NCBI RefSeq assembly: GCF_030285665.1
Contig: NZ_CP127295.1
Span: 3,534,001 to 3,598,000 of the forward strand
Reading direction: 5' to 3'
DNA from: Amycolatopsis mongoliensis
GTDB taxonomy: Bacteria; Actinomycetota; Actinomycetes; Mycobacteriales; Pseudonocardiaceae
DNA: 64,000 nucleotides
The notes below the pieces were generated by a model, which made no database searches, was not told the origin of the DNA, and was given only the letters and a program-made list of their open reading frames with translations. Numbering within the stretch: the stretch's first letter is position 1; each line of letters begins with the position of its first letter. A program made the translations under genes and the position numbers. Positions 36,201 to 44,247 of the stretch are shown here, piece after piece.

Positions 36201-38364
36201 GGAATCGGACGGCGCCGACGTCGTGGGCGATCAGCCGGATTGCCCCGCCAGCTTCGACGGCGGCCAGCTGCGCGTCGTCTCCGATCAGCCGGACGTCGGC
36301 GCCGTTCTTCAGGGCGTACTTGACGACCTTATGCAGGGTGTGGGTGCCGGCCATAGCGGCCTCGTCGACGATCACCAGATCCCCGGCCTCCATCGGGAAC
36401 GCGACGCGAGCGAACCCGAACTTCAGCGCGGTGGTCAGCTGGTGCAGCGTGTGCGGCTTCGCCCCGATCGAGGAGCCGAGCTCTTGGGCCGCCCGGGCGG
36501 ACGGGCCGAAGGCGTAGACCCGGTGCCCGGTGCGCCGCCACGCGGTCGCCAGGACCTTCATTGCCGACGTCTTCCCCGCACCGGCCGGAGCCAGTGCGAG
36601 CTGAACCCGCCGGCCCGAGCGCGCGAACTGGCGCACCATCTCCGTCTGCCCGGCATTCAACCCCTGCCCGGTGAGGGCCTTCTCGACGGTGTCGGTGCGC
36701 AGGCGGTGCCCGCCGCCGCGGCGCGCCCAGGCGACCAGGTCGCCCTCGGCGGCGAGGGTCGCGCTGGTGGTGTAGCGGGTCGAGTGGTGCTCGACGAACA
36801 CCGACTCACCGTCCCGGCGACGCAACGAGGCCGGCTCGTTGACCGCGGTCGGGCCGACCAGGGCGAGAGTGTCAGGCTGGGCGAGGACGGTGTCGACGAC
36901 ATCGACGATCAGCTGTCCGCGCTTGTCGACCGGCATCCGCAGGTGCGCGGACTGCCGGTGCGCTTCGGCGGCGAGATTCCACCACGAGAAGTGCGCGTAG
37001 TTGTCCGACACCACCTCCCGCGTGACCTCGGCCAGCTTGGCGATGTCGACCGCGTCCGGCTCGGCGTGTCCGCTGAGGAACACCTTCCGGCTCAGCGTGT
37101 CCAGCACCGCCGCCGGAACGAGGGTCAGAGCGTGCTCGCGCCACGCCGCGAGGTGTTCGGGCAGCGTCTTCGGAGGTTGTTTGCCGGGGCGGTTATCGTA
37201 CTGGGCGGCACGGTCGATCGCGAAAATGTCTTTCGGCGTCGGCTCCTTCCCGTGCTGGGCCTTGAACTCGACGATGCGCTTGGCGCGGGCGGCTTCGAAC
37301 TGGCGGTGGCGCTGGGAGAACAGCTTCACCAGCTCGACCGAAACCCCTTCCAGCTGCCACACGGGGCGTTTCATGTCCACGCCTTCGGCACCCCGCTGCA
37401 CCCAGGAGGCGCCTTGCTCGCGGAACAGGTCGCGCAGCCGGTTGTCGAAGTACTCCGACGCGGTGACCGTTGCGGCCAGGACAGTGCGGCCGTCGAGGGC
37501 GGTCCATTCACCGTCGTCGCTGCGTTGCACCTTCGAGGAGATCAGCGCGTGGATGTGCAGGTGCGGGTCGGAGGCGCGGGAATCCCAGTGCTCGAACAAC
37601 GCCGCGGTGATCCCGTTGACGTCCACCTGGGCCTCGCCCATGTTGCCGCGGCGGGTGAACGCGACGTTGCCCTCCACCCAGGACAACGTGTCACGAGCGG
37701 CTCGGCGGACCATCCCGGCGATCAGTTCTCGCTCCGCCGGTGCCGCCATGGCCCACGCAATCGACACCGACTTGTCCGGGGCGAACACCATCTCGAACCC
37801 GGAGACCGCCGACTTAAGATTGCGTTTCTGCTCCGCCAGCCATTGTTTGAGGTCGGCCTCGCTTGCCGGCCCGTCGCCGTCGTGGCCCTTGCGGTAGGCC
37901 TGGATCTGGACGCCGTGGCGGATCTCGGCGCGTGTGGCCGCGGAGATCGGCGCGCCGACCGGACGGCCGTGCAGGTGGTTGCGGTCCTTGTACGCCTGTG
38001 ACACCTGGGAGCGCAGGTGATCCAGCGCGGAGTACTGCGGGAACCGCCGACCCAACCGAGTCGCCTTCAGCGCCTCGGCGGCGGTTCCGCCGCCGGCGAT
38101 CATCTCGGCTTCAATGGCGTCCGCGTGCGGGTTGCGGCCTTCGCCAAAGAGGCTGTTCATCTGGGCAGGGGTGACTGCGCCGGAGAGTCCTAAGTGCTCT
38201 GCTCCGGCGCCGAACCATTGGCCTGCCGGGTAACCACGGGAGAGGTAGTAGTCACTTAACAGCTCGCCGGGAGCGAGCTCACGGCTGCGATCGGCGCACG
38301 CCACCGTGTTCGTGAGATACTCATGACCACCAGGGCTCAGCTTGCGCAAGCCCATCATGTCCAC
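33250..38364 (-). CDS. MobF/TrwC-type conjugative relaxase-helicase (TraA-like)
   Basis: A 1704-residue transfer initiator. The relaxase domain (about 1-420) has the three-histidine metal motif in DPHLHIHALISSKVQ near residue 266-280 and a conserved EMVFAPDKSVSIAWA strand. The helicase part starts with Walker A LALAPAGAGKTSAM (about 590-605), followed by VIVDEAAMAGT and LIGDDAQLAAV, and ends with the RecD-like motif YAATINRVQGMT. The C-terminal 600 residues hold repeats of a conserved segment (RDQPEWVSGLGARPDN, REQPAWLAHFGARPDD) and an acidic tail. It nicks oriT and unwinds DNA for transfer. Its 3' end is duplicated at 29605-30049. The region just upstream (38365-38665) is a candidate oriT. 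Confidence 0.93.
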   Translation of the reverse strand: MDMMGLRKLSPGGHEYLTNTVACADRSRELAPGELLSDYYLSRGYPAGQWFGAGAEHLGLSGAVTPAQMNSLFGEGRNPHADAIEAEMIAGGGTAAEALKATRLGRRFPQYSALDHLRSQVSQAYKDRNHLHGRPVGAPISAATRAEIRHGVQIQAYRKGHDGDGPASEADLKQWLAEQKRNLKSAVSGFEMVFAPDKSVSIAWAMAAPAERELIAGMVRRAARDTLSWVEGNVAFTRRGNMGEAQVDVNGITAALFEHWDSRASDPHLHIHALISSKVQRSDDGEWTALDGRTVLAATVTASEYFDNRLRDLFREQGASWVQRGAEGVDMKRPVWQLEGVSVELVKLFSQRHRQFEAARAKRIVEFKAQHGKEPTPKDIFAIDRAAQYDNRPGKQPPKTLPEHLAAWREHALTLVPAAVLDTLSRKVFLSGHAEPDAVDIAKLAEVTREVVSDNYAHFSWWNLAAEAHRQSAHLRMPVDKRGQLIVDVVDTVLAQPDTLALVGPTAVNEPASLRRRDGESVFVEHHSTRYTTSATLAAEGDLVAWARRGGGHRLRTDTVEKALTGQGLNAGQTEMVRQFARSGRRVQLALAPAGAGKTSAMKVLATAWRRTGHRVYAFGPSARAAQELGSSIGAKPHTLHQLTTALKFGFARVAFPMEAGDLVIVDEAAMAGTHTLHKVVKYALKNGADVRLIGDDAQLAAVEAGGAIRLIAHDVGAVRFREIVRFRGADRKEQAAASLQIRAWNPKGLEYYFEHGRVSDGSLETMRDAARSQWQADLDAGVQSLLIVPTNEDTVALNIDARERRLAGGAVDRGREVDLHDATNAGVGDWVVTRHNQRLLSLFGGKDFVKNGDVWTVTEVHANGKITVQHRVHKAAITLPAGYVQAHVELAYAATINRVQGMTSTGNAHLLVPPTMTREQFYPGITRAMLHNFIYVVTHHHVIDRHRETPEPVSPRSVLTGVLNHSGAEVSATETLREAQDEAVSMGTLVLRYNYTATYRDEDRYRAILTCHAPSTVDLDSEPALIQTLRNAHDLGWEPDPLVAAVMRWRQSLDDADNPGAALQARIRKHLERRRPPSPTAPPQPADVTRWRGIVDAIAPHVAVEDPEWEKIWVRAAGALAVGFDIDAAVTAVAHQLAGRPVVPDPMPDDRYADAALAAELERRGERGEAHVRAVPWLARPDFAHVRHHPGHAQYLHEMNHAIADRVEHLRATVIRDQPEWVSGLGARPDNPIAAEDWDDLVGLVAAYRETFRIRGEAPLGAKPDSRGARAHAWRGLSERWESFGQLHAPAPSAPAQPRATAHTAELDEVFAEFDDVEERVVLEPLNVLIRRYELLARDGDEDRYLDVLARYVPDAVNAGAEPAVLAVLARAQDRGWQAERIVRDLVDDRGFSWAQDPAAVLAKRVNEHVRTHDAPARIAPATDEQIARWRQIVAAHLPDAAVAEERWGIVWRHAAGGATRGLDPDTALTDAARQVAATTTGAEHADPRETGVALVGALVRQHDAGAGHHSALPWQAQPDLAHAANPHGSLARLATLNAEITARTGQLRDQAVREQPAWLAHFGARPDDTALAQQWEHLVGLVAAYRETYGITTTDAASPIGNPPPGNDLRADAWRDITLQWRHLMTTPDREDAASEAMLTRESLHDAADAYAARFFAGLAAEKDEAAEADTAADAARTELEEELVDGHDHGYGESSHRGLSY

Positions 38365-38665
38365 ATCAGACTACGCCGAAAATCCGGCGGCATCCACCTG
38401 GTTCAGAACGTCTGCAAGACGTGCTGTGTGCGGGGTAGGGGGTGGGATGGGTGAGGTGGTGGCGGTGGCGTGGTCGGCGGGGTGAGTGGGTGGCGGGGTA
38501 GGTGTGGGGCTGGGGTGTGGTGTGGGTGGGGTGCGGTAGGTGGGGTGGTGTTGGTGGGGCGGGGTGGTGGTGACCGAAATTTGCGGTCGAGCGCCGGCGC
38601 CTGCACTAAGGCGCCCCCGGCGCCGTCTGCCGGCGCCTGCGCGGTCCCCGGGCTGTGCCGACACA
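38365..38665. other. G/T-rich tract before the relaxase gene, candidate oriT region
   Basis: Between the relaxase start and the upstream terminator the + strand from about 38425 to 38570 is almost only G and T, with many GGGG or GGG runs that could form quadruplexes. A small hairpin, ACGTCT (38408-38413) with AGACGT (38417-38422), sits at its relaxase-proximal end. An open frame across this stretch would encode a Pro/Thr/His-rich peptide, but composition explains it. Relaxase genes often lie beside oriT, so this is a candidate. Confidence 0.4.
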
Positions 38666-38705
38666 GCAAAGCGGCCGCCGATCCGGAGATCGGCGGCCGA
38701 TTTGC
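38666..38705. terminator. hairpin terminator after the 98-residue protein gene
   Basis: 18-bp arms with one mismatch (38666-38683 and 38688-38705) and a CGGA loop lie 13 bp after the stop of the leftward gene. No long T-tract follows. Confidence 0.6.
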
Positions 38706-38718
38706 GTGCGCGGGCTGG

Positions 38719-39015
38719 CTAGAACAGACGGTCGTCGCAATCGATGTGCCCACAACCGATGTGGCAGGTACGGCCGTTGCGTTCCTCGCGCCCGGTTGTG
38801 GGCTGGGTGGCGGTGGTGAGGCGGGACAGCTCGCGCCGGATCGCGTCGGCGGGAATGACCTCGGTGACGGTGCCGTCTTGGCTGGTGGCCCATTGGGCGT
38901 AGCGGGCGAGTAGTGCCCGGAGGTACGCGGCGACCGGTGCGGGCGCGTCGGTCGGGATGGTGTCGGCGGCGATCTCGCGGTCGATGTCGGCGAGAAGAGC
39001 GTCAAAGGTGCGCAC
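38719..39015 (-). CDS. small conserved-looking cytoplasmic protein
   Basis: A 98-residue helical protein starting with GTG 39015 preceded by AGGAG. The N-terminus (TFDALLADIDREIAAD) is amphipathic, and the C-terminus has CHIGCGHIDCDDRLF, a Cys/His cluster that may bind zinc. No family is recognised. It lies between the 400-residue zinc protein gene and the terminator that precedes the relaxase region, and is probably co-transcribed with the former. Confidence 0.6.
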   Translation of the reverse strand: MRTFDALLADIDREIAADTIPTDAPAPVAAYLRALLARYAQWATSQDGTVTEVIPADAIRRELSRLTTATQPTTGREERNGRTCHIGCGHIDCDDRLF

Positions 39016-39080
39016 GGTGGCGGCTCCTGGTTCGGGCGGCGCGGGAGCACCCGGTTCGGGTGCCCCCGCGCGGCGGGTGG

Positions 39081-40283
39081 TCAGGCGGCGGCGGCGAGTT
39101 CGCGCGACGGCGCGAACGTGACCAGCGGCGGCGTGTTCAGTTCCCGGCAGATTTCGCACCGGTCGTCCGTGCTCGGGGTGCGCTGCTCGCTGGGGGTGTG
39201 TTCGAGGTTGCACGCCACGCACAACCCGTCGGGCGCGACCGGGAGCAGCGCGAGCCGGTCGTAGTCGTCGTCGGTCATCGGCTGGCCGGTCTGCTCGCTG
39301 AGGACGTCGGCGGTGTCGTCACGGTCGCCGTGCCGCTGCCGCTCGGCCTCGTAGGCGTCGACACCGCTTTCGTTCTTGCGGACCAGACCGGCGGACGGGA
39401 TCGCCTGCTCCACTTCGCGCCACTGCTCGTCATAGTCAGAGTCGGTAGCGCTGTCGACGTAGCGGCGCGCGGCGCGCTGCTCGATTGGTTCGTGCCTGGC
39501 GGCGATCCGGTGGGCGGGCACGGTAGTGGTGTGCTCGCCGTTGGTCGGGCGCTCGGCGCTCTCGGCGTCTGTGGCGCACGTGCTTGAGCAGTAGCGCATT
39601 TCGGGGAGTCCGGCGAGGTTGCCGTCACAGTTGCCGCACCGGTGGATGTCGCCGGAGGCGGCTTCGTTGGCCTGCTGCCGGGCGGCGGTGCGCGCGCGGG
39701 CGTGGGCGGCGCGGGCCTTGCTGGCGTACACGCACGTCATGACCAGAGTGCGCAGGTCGTCGGCGAGGTCGGGCCATAGGGTGTAGGCGGTCTGGATGGC
39801 CTCGACGATGGCGGGGTGGTCGGCGCTGGGGTTCTTCAGCAGCGTCCCGCACACGGTGAACACGTGCTGGTGAGCGTGCTGGGTCTGCGCGTTGAGCCAC
39901 CGCAAGCCGTTGAGCGCGTCGGCGATGCGCGGCGGGGTCTCGCGCAGCATCACCGTCACGTCATTCACCTCGGTCACCGCGACGTCACGGCGGGTCTCGC
40001 TCGACCAGACACACACGTTGAACAGCTCGCGCTCGGCGTTGCCGTAGCTGTCCCACTCGGCGTGGACGTTGCGCACGGCGGCGAGAACGTCACCGCTGAT
40101 TGTGGCGTCGGTGTTGAGCAGCGTCGCGCACGCGGTGAGGATCGCGGGCGGGTTCGCGCCGCTGTGGGTGAACATCTTCTTGAGTTCCTGCAGCGCGGGA
40201 CGGATGCGCGGCGGCTGCGCCTGCAATGCGCGCACCGCGCGTTCGATGCTCTGGCGGTGCTTGGGGTGAATGGTCGAGACCAT
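39081..40283 (-). CDS. protein with two zinc-ribbon-like motifs, function unknown
   Basis: A 400-residue protein. The first 200 residues are helical with two similar halves (RIRPALQELKKMFTHSGANP and RIADALNGLRWLNAQTQHAH), which suggests an internal duplication. Zinc-binding clusters follow at CGNCDGNLAG and MRYCSSTC (about 217-240), and at the C-terminus as CVACNLEH and CEICREL. The pattern suggests a DNA- or RNA-binding adaptor, but no family is recognised. The ATG at 40283 is used; a TTG lies 3 codons upstream. It opens the leftward array that ends with the relaxase, next to the palindromic region. Confidence 0.65.
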   Translation of the reverse strand: MVSTIHPKHRQSIERAVRALQAQPPRIRPALQELKKMFTHSGANPPAILTACATLLNTDATISGDVLAAVRNVHAEWDSYGNAERELFNVCVWSSETRRDVAVTEVNDVTVMLRETPPRIADALNGLRWLNAQTQHAHQHVFTVCGTLLKNPSADHPAIVEAIQTAYTLWPDLADDLRTLVMTCVYASKARAAHARARTAARQQANEAASGDIHRCGNCDGNLAGLPEMRYCSSTCATDAESAERPTNGEHTTTVPAHRIAARHEPIEQRAARRYVDSATDSDYDEQWREVEQAIPSAGLVRKNESGVDAYEAERQRHGDRDDTADVLSEQTGQPMTDDDYDRLALLPVAPDGLCVACNLEHTPSEQRTPSTDDRCEICRELNTPPLVTFAPSRELAAAA

Positions 40284-40292
40284 GATATCCAA

Positions 40293-41149
40293 CTTTCTTT
40301 GTACGGGATTTGTGAAGGATTTCGGGTTTGCCCTCCCGGTTACCTTGCGATTTCCATATTACTCGGTTACTGCTTCCTGTTCCACTCGAAATGGCGTTTT
40401 CGGCAGCGTATTTCGGGAAGTTTTAGCGATCGACGAAGTCGTTTAGTCGCATTTATTTATCGCCCCCCGTGCGTCGTCCAGGCGGCTCGCTGGCCGTGCT
40501 CTCATGCTTGCCGGGGCCTGGTCGTCGGTGTTGTAGAAGCCGCTGTATGCCGAGTGGGTGGTGGGTGGCCCCGAAGCAACAAGGGCAGGCCTCCGGCCTG
40601 CCCTTAACGCCTGACCTAGGGAGTAGGGGCCCCAAATGCAAGGGTGGGGCCTCAAATTAATTTTGGCCACGCTTTTCGGTCAAAATTAATTTGGGGTGCC
40701 CTTGCATTTGGGGGGACGACCGATACAATTTCGGGGCCACCCACCACCCGCGGACGTAACGAGAACACGGGAGGTTCCCACTGCCAGCGTGGGCTAGGAG
40801 CAGGTGCCTGACCAGCCGAGACGGCGCGTCCTGCGTGGGTACGGTGTGGCTGTGGCCTGCGGGTATGCTGCTTGTAGCGCTCCGTGGGCTTGTACGGACC
40901 TTGTGGCGGAGCGTCAGCGGGCCGCCGCGAGTTTTGCCACTCGCCACTTCGGTGGCGTGGCCTTTCGAGGCTGCTGCGGCGGTACCGCGCCCCTCCTCCT
41001 AGCCCGTCGGCCATCGTCGTCACGGCGGCGGACGCGGTCGGTCGTTTCGACGGCGGCGTGACCGTGGCGTCGCTAATACGGCACGGTGGCGACGCGGCCG
41101 CGGGTAACCTGGAGCAGTACCGCTGCCCTCCCCGTGCGGGAGGTGCGTC
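40293..41149. other. long intergenic region with palindromes, candidate origin
   Basis: No convincing gene in 857 bp. The left part (40293-40440) has lower GC. The middle holds the nested inverted repeats described separately (40556-40749). The right part (40750-41149) contains short open frames without motifs and ends at the ribosome site GGGAGG of the coiled-coil protein gene. The position between divergent gene groups and the richness in palindromes fit an origin of replication or transfer. Confidence 0.5.
40556..40749. repeat. nested inverted repeats with AT-rich core
   Basis: Outer perfect 20-bp arms lie at 40556-40575 and 40730-40749. Inside the left part is an 11-bp-arm hairpin (40581-40591 with 40595-40605). 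The core is a long imperfect palindrome: 15-bp arms at 40630-40644 and 40699-40713, and 13-bp arms at 40653-40665 and 40681-40693 around CAAATTAATTTTG. The AT-rich arms stand out in this GC-rich DNA. It could be an origin, a recombination site or a miniature transposable element. Confidence 0.75.
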
Positions 41150-41764
41150 ATGGTTGAGCGTCAAACAAGTGACTCCAGGCGGAAGCGCCGGTCTTCGGCG
41201 ACGCTGGCGAGGCTGGAGGCGGCGCGGCGCCGCCGCGCTGAACAGCTGGAGCGCGAGCGAGAGAACGAACGACGCGTTGACGCGGCGCTGGGGCCGTTCG
41301 CGGAAGCGGTGACGGCGATCGAGGCGGTAGAGCGCCGGCGTGAGGATCGGATCGCCGCGCTGGAGGCGCAGCTAGACCGGAAGCTAGCCGAGCTGGACCG
41401 GCAGCGCGCCGCGAAGGGTGCGGAGTTCGAGCGATCAGCCGAGCAGGTCCGCGCGGATGCGGAGATGGAGATCGGCGAGTGGCGCGCGGTGATGGCGACC
41501 TCGGTCGCTGAGATCCGCGCGGCGGATGTCGGGGCAGCGGAGACGGCGGCTCTGCTGGGGATCTCGGCGAAAACGGTGACCGCGTTATCGCGCAGCGCGG
41601 CGGCGTCGGAAGCTGGCAAGCACCGGAGTGACGGTGCGACTGCGGATGCAGGCCCAGTGGACGCGTCGCCGGTTGCGAGTCCCGCAGTTGAGGAGCCGGT
41701 GGACGAGCAGGACGTGTCGTCGGAGACGAGACCATATTCGGACGTGGATGTTCCGGCGGACTGA
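41150..41764 (+). CDS. coiled-coil protein, possible mobilisation or partition accessory
   Basis: A 204-residue protein. Residues 1-100 form a long charged coiled coil (ARLEAARRRRAEQLERE, RREDRIAALEAQLDRKLAEL). A short helix-turn-helix-like segment follows (AAETAALLGISAKTVTALSR, about 124-143), and the acidic tail is disordered. A strong ribosome site GGGAGG precedes the ATG. It lies directly beside the palindromic region and transcribes away from it, so a role in origin binding is conceivable. No family is recognised. Confidence 0.65.
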   Translation: MVERQTSDSRRKRRSSATLARLEAARRRRAEQLERERENERRVDAALGPFAEAVTAIEAVERRREDRIAALEAQLDRKLAELDRQRAAKGAEFERSAEQVRADAEMEIGEWRAVMATSVAEIRAADVGAAETAALLGISAKTVTALSRSAAASEAGKHRSDGATADAGPVDASPVASPAVEEPVDEQDVSSETRPYSDVDVPAD

Positions 41765-41788
41765 GCAGCCGGGCACGCCGGGCGCGAG

Positions 41789-41828
41789 AAGAGGGGCGGT
41801 GGCACCGTCAGGTGCCACCGCCCCTCTT
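41789..41828. terminator. bidirectional terminator hairpin
   Basis: Perfect 18-bp arms (41789-41806 and 41811-41828) around a GTCA loop, placed between two convergent genes. Confidence 0.85.
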
Positions 41829-41842
41829 GTGGTGTCGGCGGG

Positions 41843-42439
41843 TTAGCGCGTCGCGGTCTGGTGGTCGGCCTGCTGCCCGGCGAGGCGCCGGGCGTGGCGG
41901 GCGAGGAAGAGGCGCTTGCGTCGCTGGTAGTAGACGATCATCGCGGCGATGCCGCAGCAGAACGGGATTCCGACGGCCCAGTGCCCGGCGGCGCCGCCGT
42001 CGTCGGCTCCGGGGAAATGCGGGAGGAAGAGGTAGCCGGGCAGGGTGAGTGCGCCGAGGATGGCGCCGCGGCGGTAGCGGTGGGCGAGTTTCGGTTTGAT
42101 GCGGTTGCGGCTGAGGTAGGCGACGCCCAGCCCGAGGAGCGCACCGAACACGACGGCGCCGGGGAGGGCGAGCAGGCCGGCGGGGTCGGTGAAGGGCGTG
42201 ACGAGGAGTCCGATGTAGCCGAAGGGCTGGCTGGCGAGGTAGAAGCCGGTGCCTCCGGCGAGGACGAGCGCGGGGATCGTGACGCCGTAACGAATGCTCA
42301 TACTTCGAGCGTAGAGAAATTCCACTACCCCAAAGGGTGGTTGTCGGGCTCGTGCGCGCTTCCGCTGCCCGGCGGCACGGGTCCGATTCTGCTGTGCGGT
42401 GTCGCTTGGTGCGGCGGTGGTGTCGTGGGTGGCGGACAT
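41843..42439 (-). CDS. membrane protein, function unknown
   Basis: A 198-residue protein with a basic, Ala-rich cytoplasmic start and four hydrophobic segments (about 50-68, 72-88, 95-112, 158-175). One of them, LLALPGAVVFGALLGLGVAY, has glycine-zipper spacing. The C-terminus is positively charged. The ATG at 42439 follows GGGAG. It is downstream of ssb with two hairpins between, and convergent with the coiled-coil gene. No family is recognised. Confidence 0.65.
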   Translation of the reverse strand: MSATHDTTAAPSDTAQQNRTRAAGQRKRARARQPPFGVVEFLYARSMSIRYGVTIPALVLAGGTGFYLASQPFGYIGLLVTPFTDPAGLLALPGAVVFGALLGLGVAYLSRNRIKPKLAHRYRRGAILGALTLPGYLFLPHFPGADDGGAAGHWAVGIPFCCGIAAMIVYYQRRKRLFLARHARRLAGQQADHQTATR

Positions 42440-42469
42440 GGTGGGCTCCCGGAGTGGTGGCATGGGAAC

Positions 42470-42556
42470 GGCCGGTGGCCCAGCCCATCGGGCTTGGCCA
42501 CCGGCCGCAGGTGGTGGACGGTGGTGTCCGGCCGGGGGAAGGTCCGGCCGGACACC
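42470..42556. terminator. two GC-rich hairpins between ssb and the membrane protein gene
   Basis: First: GGCCGGTGGCC (42470-42480) with GGCCACCGGCC (42496-42506). Second: 13-bp perfect arms (42523-42535 and 42544-42556). The second lies 7 bp after the ssb stop. Both may terminate or protect the ssb transcript. Confidence 0.6.
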
Positions 42557-42563
42557 CGATCGG

Positions 42564-43040
42564 TCAGAAGGGCGGGGCGTCGTTGCCCGCGGCGCCCGCG
42601 CCGACCAGTTCGCGCTCGTCGGCCGCAGCCCACGGGTCGCCGGCCGGGTCCGGGCTCACCTTCGAGGCCGCGGTCTTCGCGTTCTTGGTGACCTCGGTGG
42701 TGGCGTAGCGCAGCGACGGGCCGATCTCGTCGACGGTCAGCTCCATCACGGTGCGCTTCTCGCCGTCCTGGGTCTGGAACGAGCGCTGCTGCAGGCGCCC
42801 CTGGACGACGACGCGGGCGCCGCGGGTCAGGGACTCGGCGACGTTCTCGGCCGCCTGGCGCCAGATGGTGCAGCGCATGAACAGCGCCTCGCCGTCCTCC
42901 CACTCGCCGGTGGAGCGGTTGAAGGTGCGCGGGGTGGAGGCGACGGTGAAGTTCGCGACCGGCGTGCCGGTGGCGGTGAAGCGGAGTTCGGGGTCGGAGG
43001 TGAGGTTGCCGCAGAGGGTGATGATGGTGTCGCCGGCCAT
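42564..43040 (-). CDS. ssb: single-stranded DNA-binding protein
   Basis: A 158-residue OB-fold SSB. Signatures are [43 protein letters not shown] and the late strand [20 protein letters not shown]. It coats single strands during replication and transfer. The C-terminal tip is DAPPF rather than the canonical acidic DDDIPF, so contacts with host repair proteins may be weaker. The Ala/Gly linker is short. It is probably an element-specific SSB used when the transferred strand enters the recipient. Confidence 0.95.
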   Translation of the reverse strand: MAGDTIITLCGNLTSDPELRFTATGTPVANFTVASTPRTFNRSTGEWEDGEALFMRCTIWRQAAENVAESLTRGARVVVQGRLQQRSFQTQDGEKRTVMELTVDEIGPSLRYATTEVTKNAKTAASKVSPDPAGDPWAAADERELVGAGAAGNDAPPF

Positions 43041-43443
43041 GGTGGCCTCCCTGGTGCTCGTTGGGGTGTGGAACGCGGCGCAGCCTCAGCACGCAGCGGC
43101 CGGGGGTCGCCGTCAGGCGACGTCCCCGGCCCTGGCTCATCCGCCCGGCGTGAACCAGCCCGCTGCTGAGCTGGCATCGGAGTTCGGCAGGTGAGGGCGC
43201 TGGTTCACCCGGGCGGATCGGGCCGGGCTTCGGGGACGCACTGCCCCCGGCCGGGGTGTGCTTACCTTCGGGCGATCCACGTCCCGGCGAGCCGGGCGAG
43301 GCCATTTCCGATGACACCCACCCGCCGTCGCGCCACCACCCGCGACGATCCCGAGCACGCGTCGCAGGCATTCGGTCCGCGGGCTGCTGTCTCGCTCCGG
43401 GGCACTCCGGCAAGCGGCGCGACCGCCGTGACGTGGGTGGGCG
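43041..43443. repeat. ssb upstream region with hairpin and inverted repeat
   Basis: No gene. A hairpin with GGCCGGGG (43098-43105) and CCCCGGCC (43124-43131) and an inner 6-bp stem lies 57 bp before the ssb start. Just beyond is an imperfect 19-20-bp inverted repeat (43140-43159 with 43199-43217) with a GTGAACC core, which resembles another at 49533-49607. The remainder to 43443 shows nothing recognisable. Confidence 0.5.
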
Positions 43444-43650
43444 TCATGCCTGGTCGATCGCGGGCTCGCTGAGCAGGGCGCGGCGAGCGTCGACGCTGGC
43501 GTTCTCGAATACGTGTCGGATCTCCGACGGTGCGACAGCGTGGTCAAGAACGGTGGAGTGCATCGCCGTCATGAGATGTGCTCGCGGTCGGCGTCCTCGC
43601 GCGATCCGCGCGACGATTGCGCTACAACGAAGATGGGCTCGCCCCTGCAC
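43444..43650 (-). pseudogene. duplicated 3' fragment of the DUF4192 gene
   Basis: The last 45 codons match the end of the intact gene at 44248-45291 (STVLDHAVAPSEIRHVFENA against STVLDHAVAPSEIRHVIENA, ending LLSEPAIDQA against LLSEPTIDQA). DNA similarity is high over about 170 bp and then drops. No start or N-terminal part exists, so it is a leftover of a duplication or exchange. Confidence 0.85.
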
Positions 43651-43826
43651 CGAGACGACCTAGGTTGTCCATGAGGCCGGCGCCTACCGGGTACCGCTAC
43701 ACTGGAGGCTTCCAGACCGAGACGGCAAGTCGCGACGTCTCGCTCAACTGGCCAAGGACGCGATCCAGCTGAAAAGTTGGTCGGGTCCGGCGTGGAGAAA
43801 GCCGCTCGGCCAGGGATCGAGGTTCG

Positions 43827-44039
43827 ATGCCTGTTCTGGTTGTGTTTGTTATTTCCGTTGTTGTTGGTGCCGCTAGCGCCGCGATCGCCTCGTACTGTAA
43901 GTGGTTGATGGTCAAGGCGCTGGTCGCAAAGGCAAAGCCGTCGGATGTGCCGCGGATCGCCGAGGCAGTGTTCAAGCCGGAGATTCGGCGACCTGTCGAA
44001 CGCGTTGAAGCGGCCCGGCGTGAGATCGGCCGAAAGTAG
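43827..44039 (+). CDS. small membrane protein
   Basis: A 70-residue protein with one N-terminal membrane helix (VLVVFVISVVVGAASAAIA) and a basic, amphipathic cytoplasmic tail (AEAVFKPEIRRPVERVEAAR). GAGG lies before the ATG. It is isolated between the DUF4192 fragment and the intact DUF4192 gene, on the opposite strand. The hydrophobic helix plus basic tail could suit a toxin or a small regulator. No family recognised. Confidence 0.5.
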   Translation: MPVLVVFVISVVVGAASAAIASYCKWLMVKALVAKAKPSDVPRIAEAVFKPEIRRPVERVEAARREIGRK

Positions 44040-44247
44040 TTCTAACCGGACGCTGAGTCCGCTCACGGCGTAAGCCGAGTTCCCGAGTACCGTGGCGGCC
44101 TCGCACAGTCGTGCGAGGCCGCCACGGCCGGGAGCAGGAGCCCGGCAAAGAGCTTTCCCACCGCGCATACGCGATGCTGGGCGAACGGTGTCGGTACCAG
44201 GACGGGCTCTTCCAGCCCGGCGGAGAGCTAACCGATCGCCGCAGGTA

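Noticed and set aside
36600..38001. Long rightward open frames opposite the relaxase gene
   Set aside because: High GC creates long antisense frames; the leftward frame carries all relaxase and helicase motifs.
38371..38664. Pro/Thr/His-rich open frame upstream of the relaxase
   Set aside because: The strand is a G/T tract that yields P, T and H codons in any frame; there is no ribosome site or conserved motif, so composition explains it.
40443..40947. Overlapping short frames around the palindrome
   Set aside because: They read through the inverted repeats on both strands and give similar peptide ends (KINLRP and PKLIL), which is an artefact of the palindrome.
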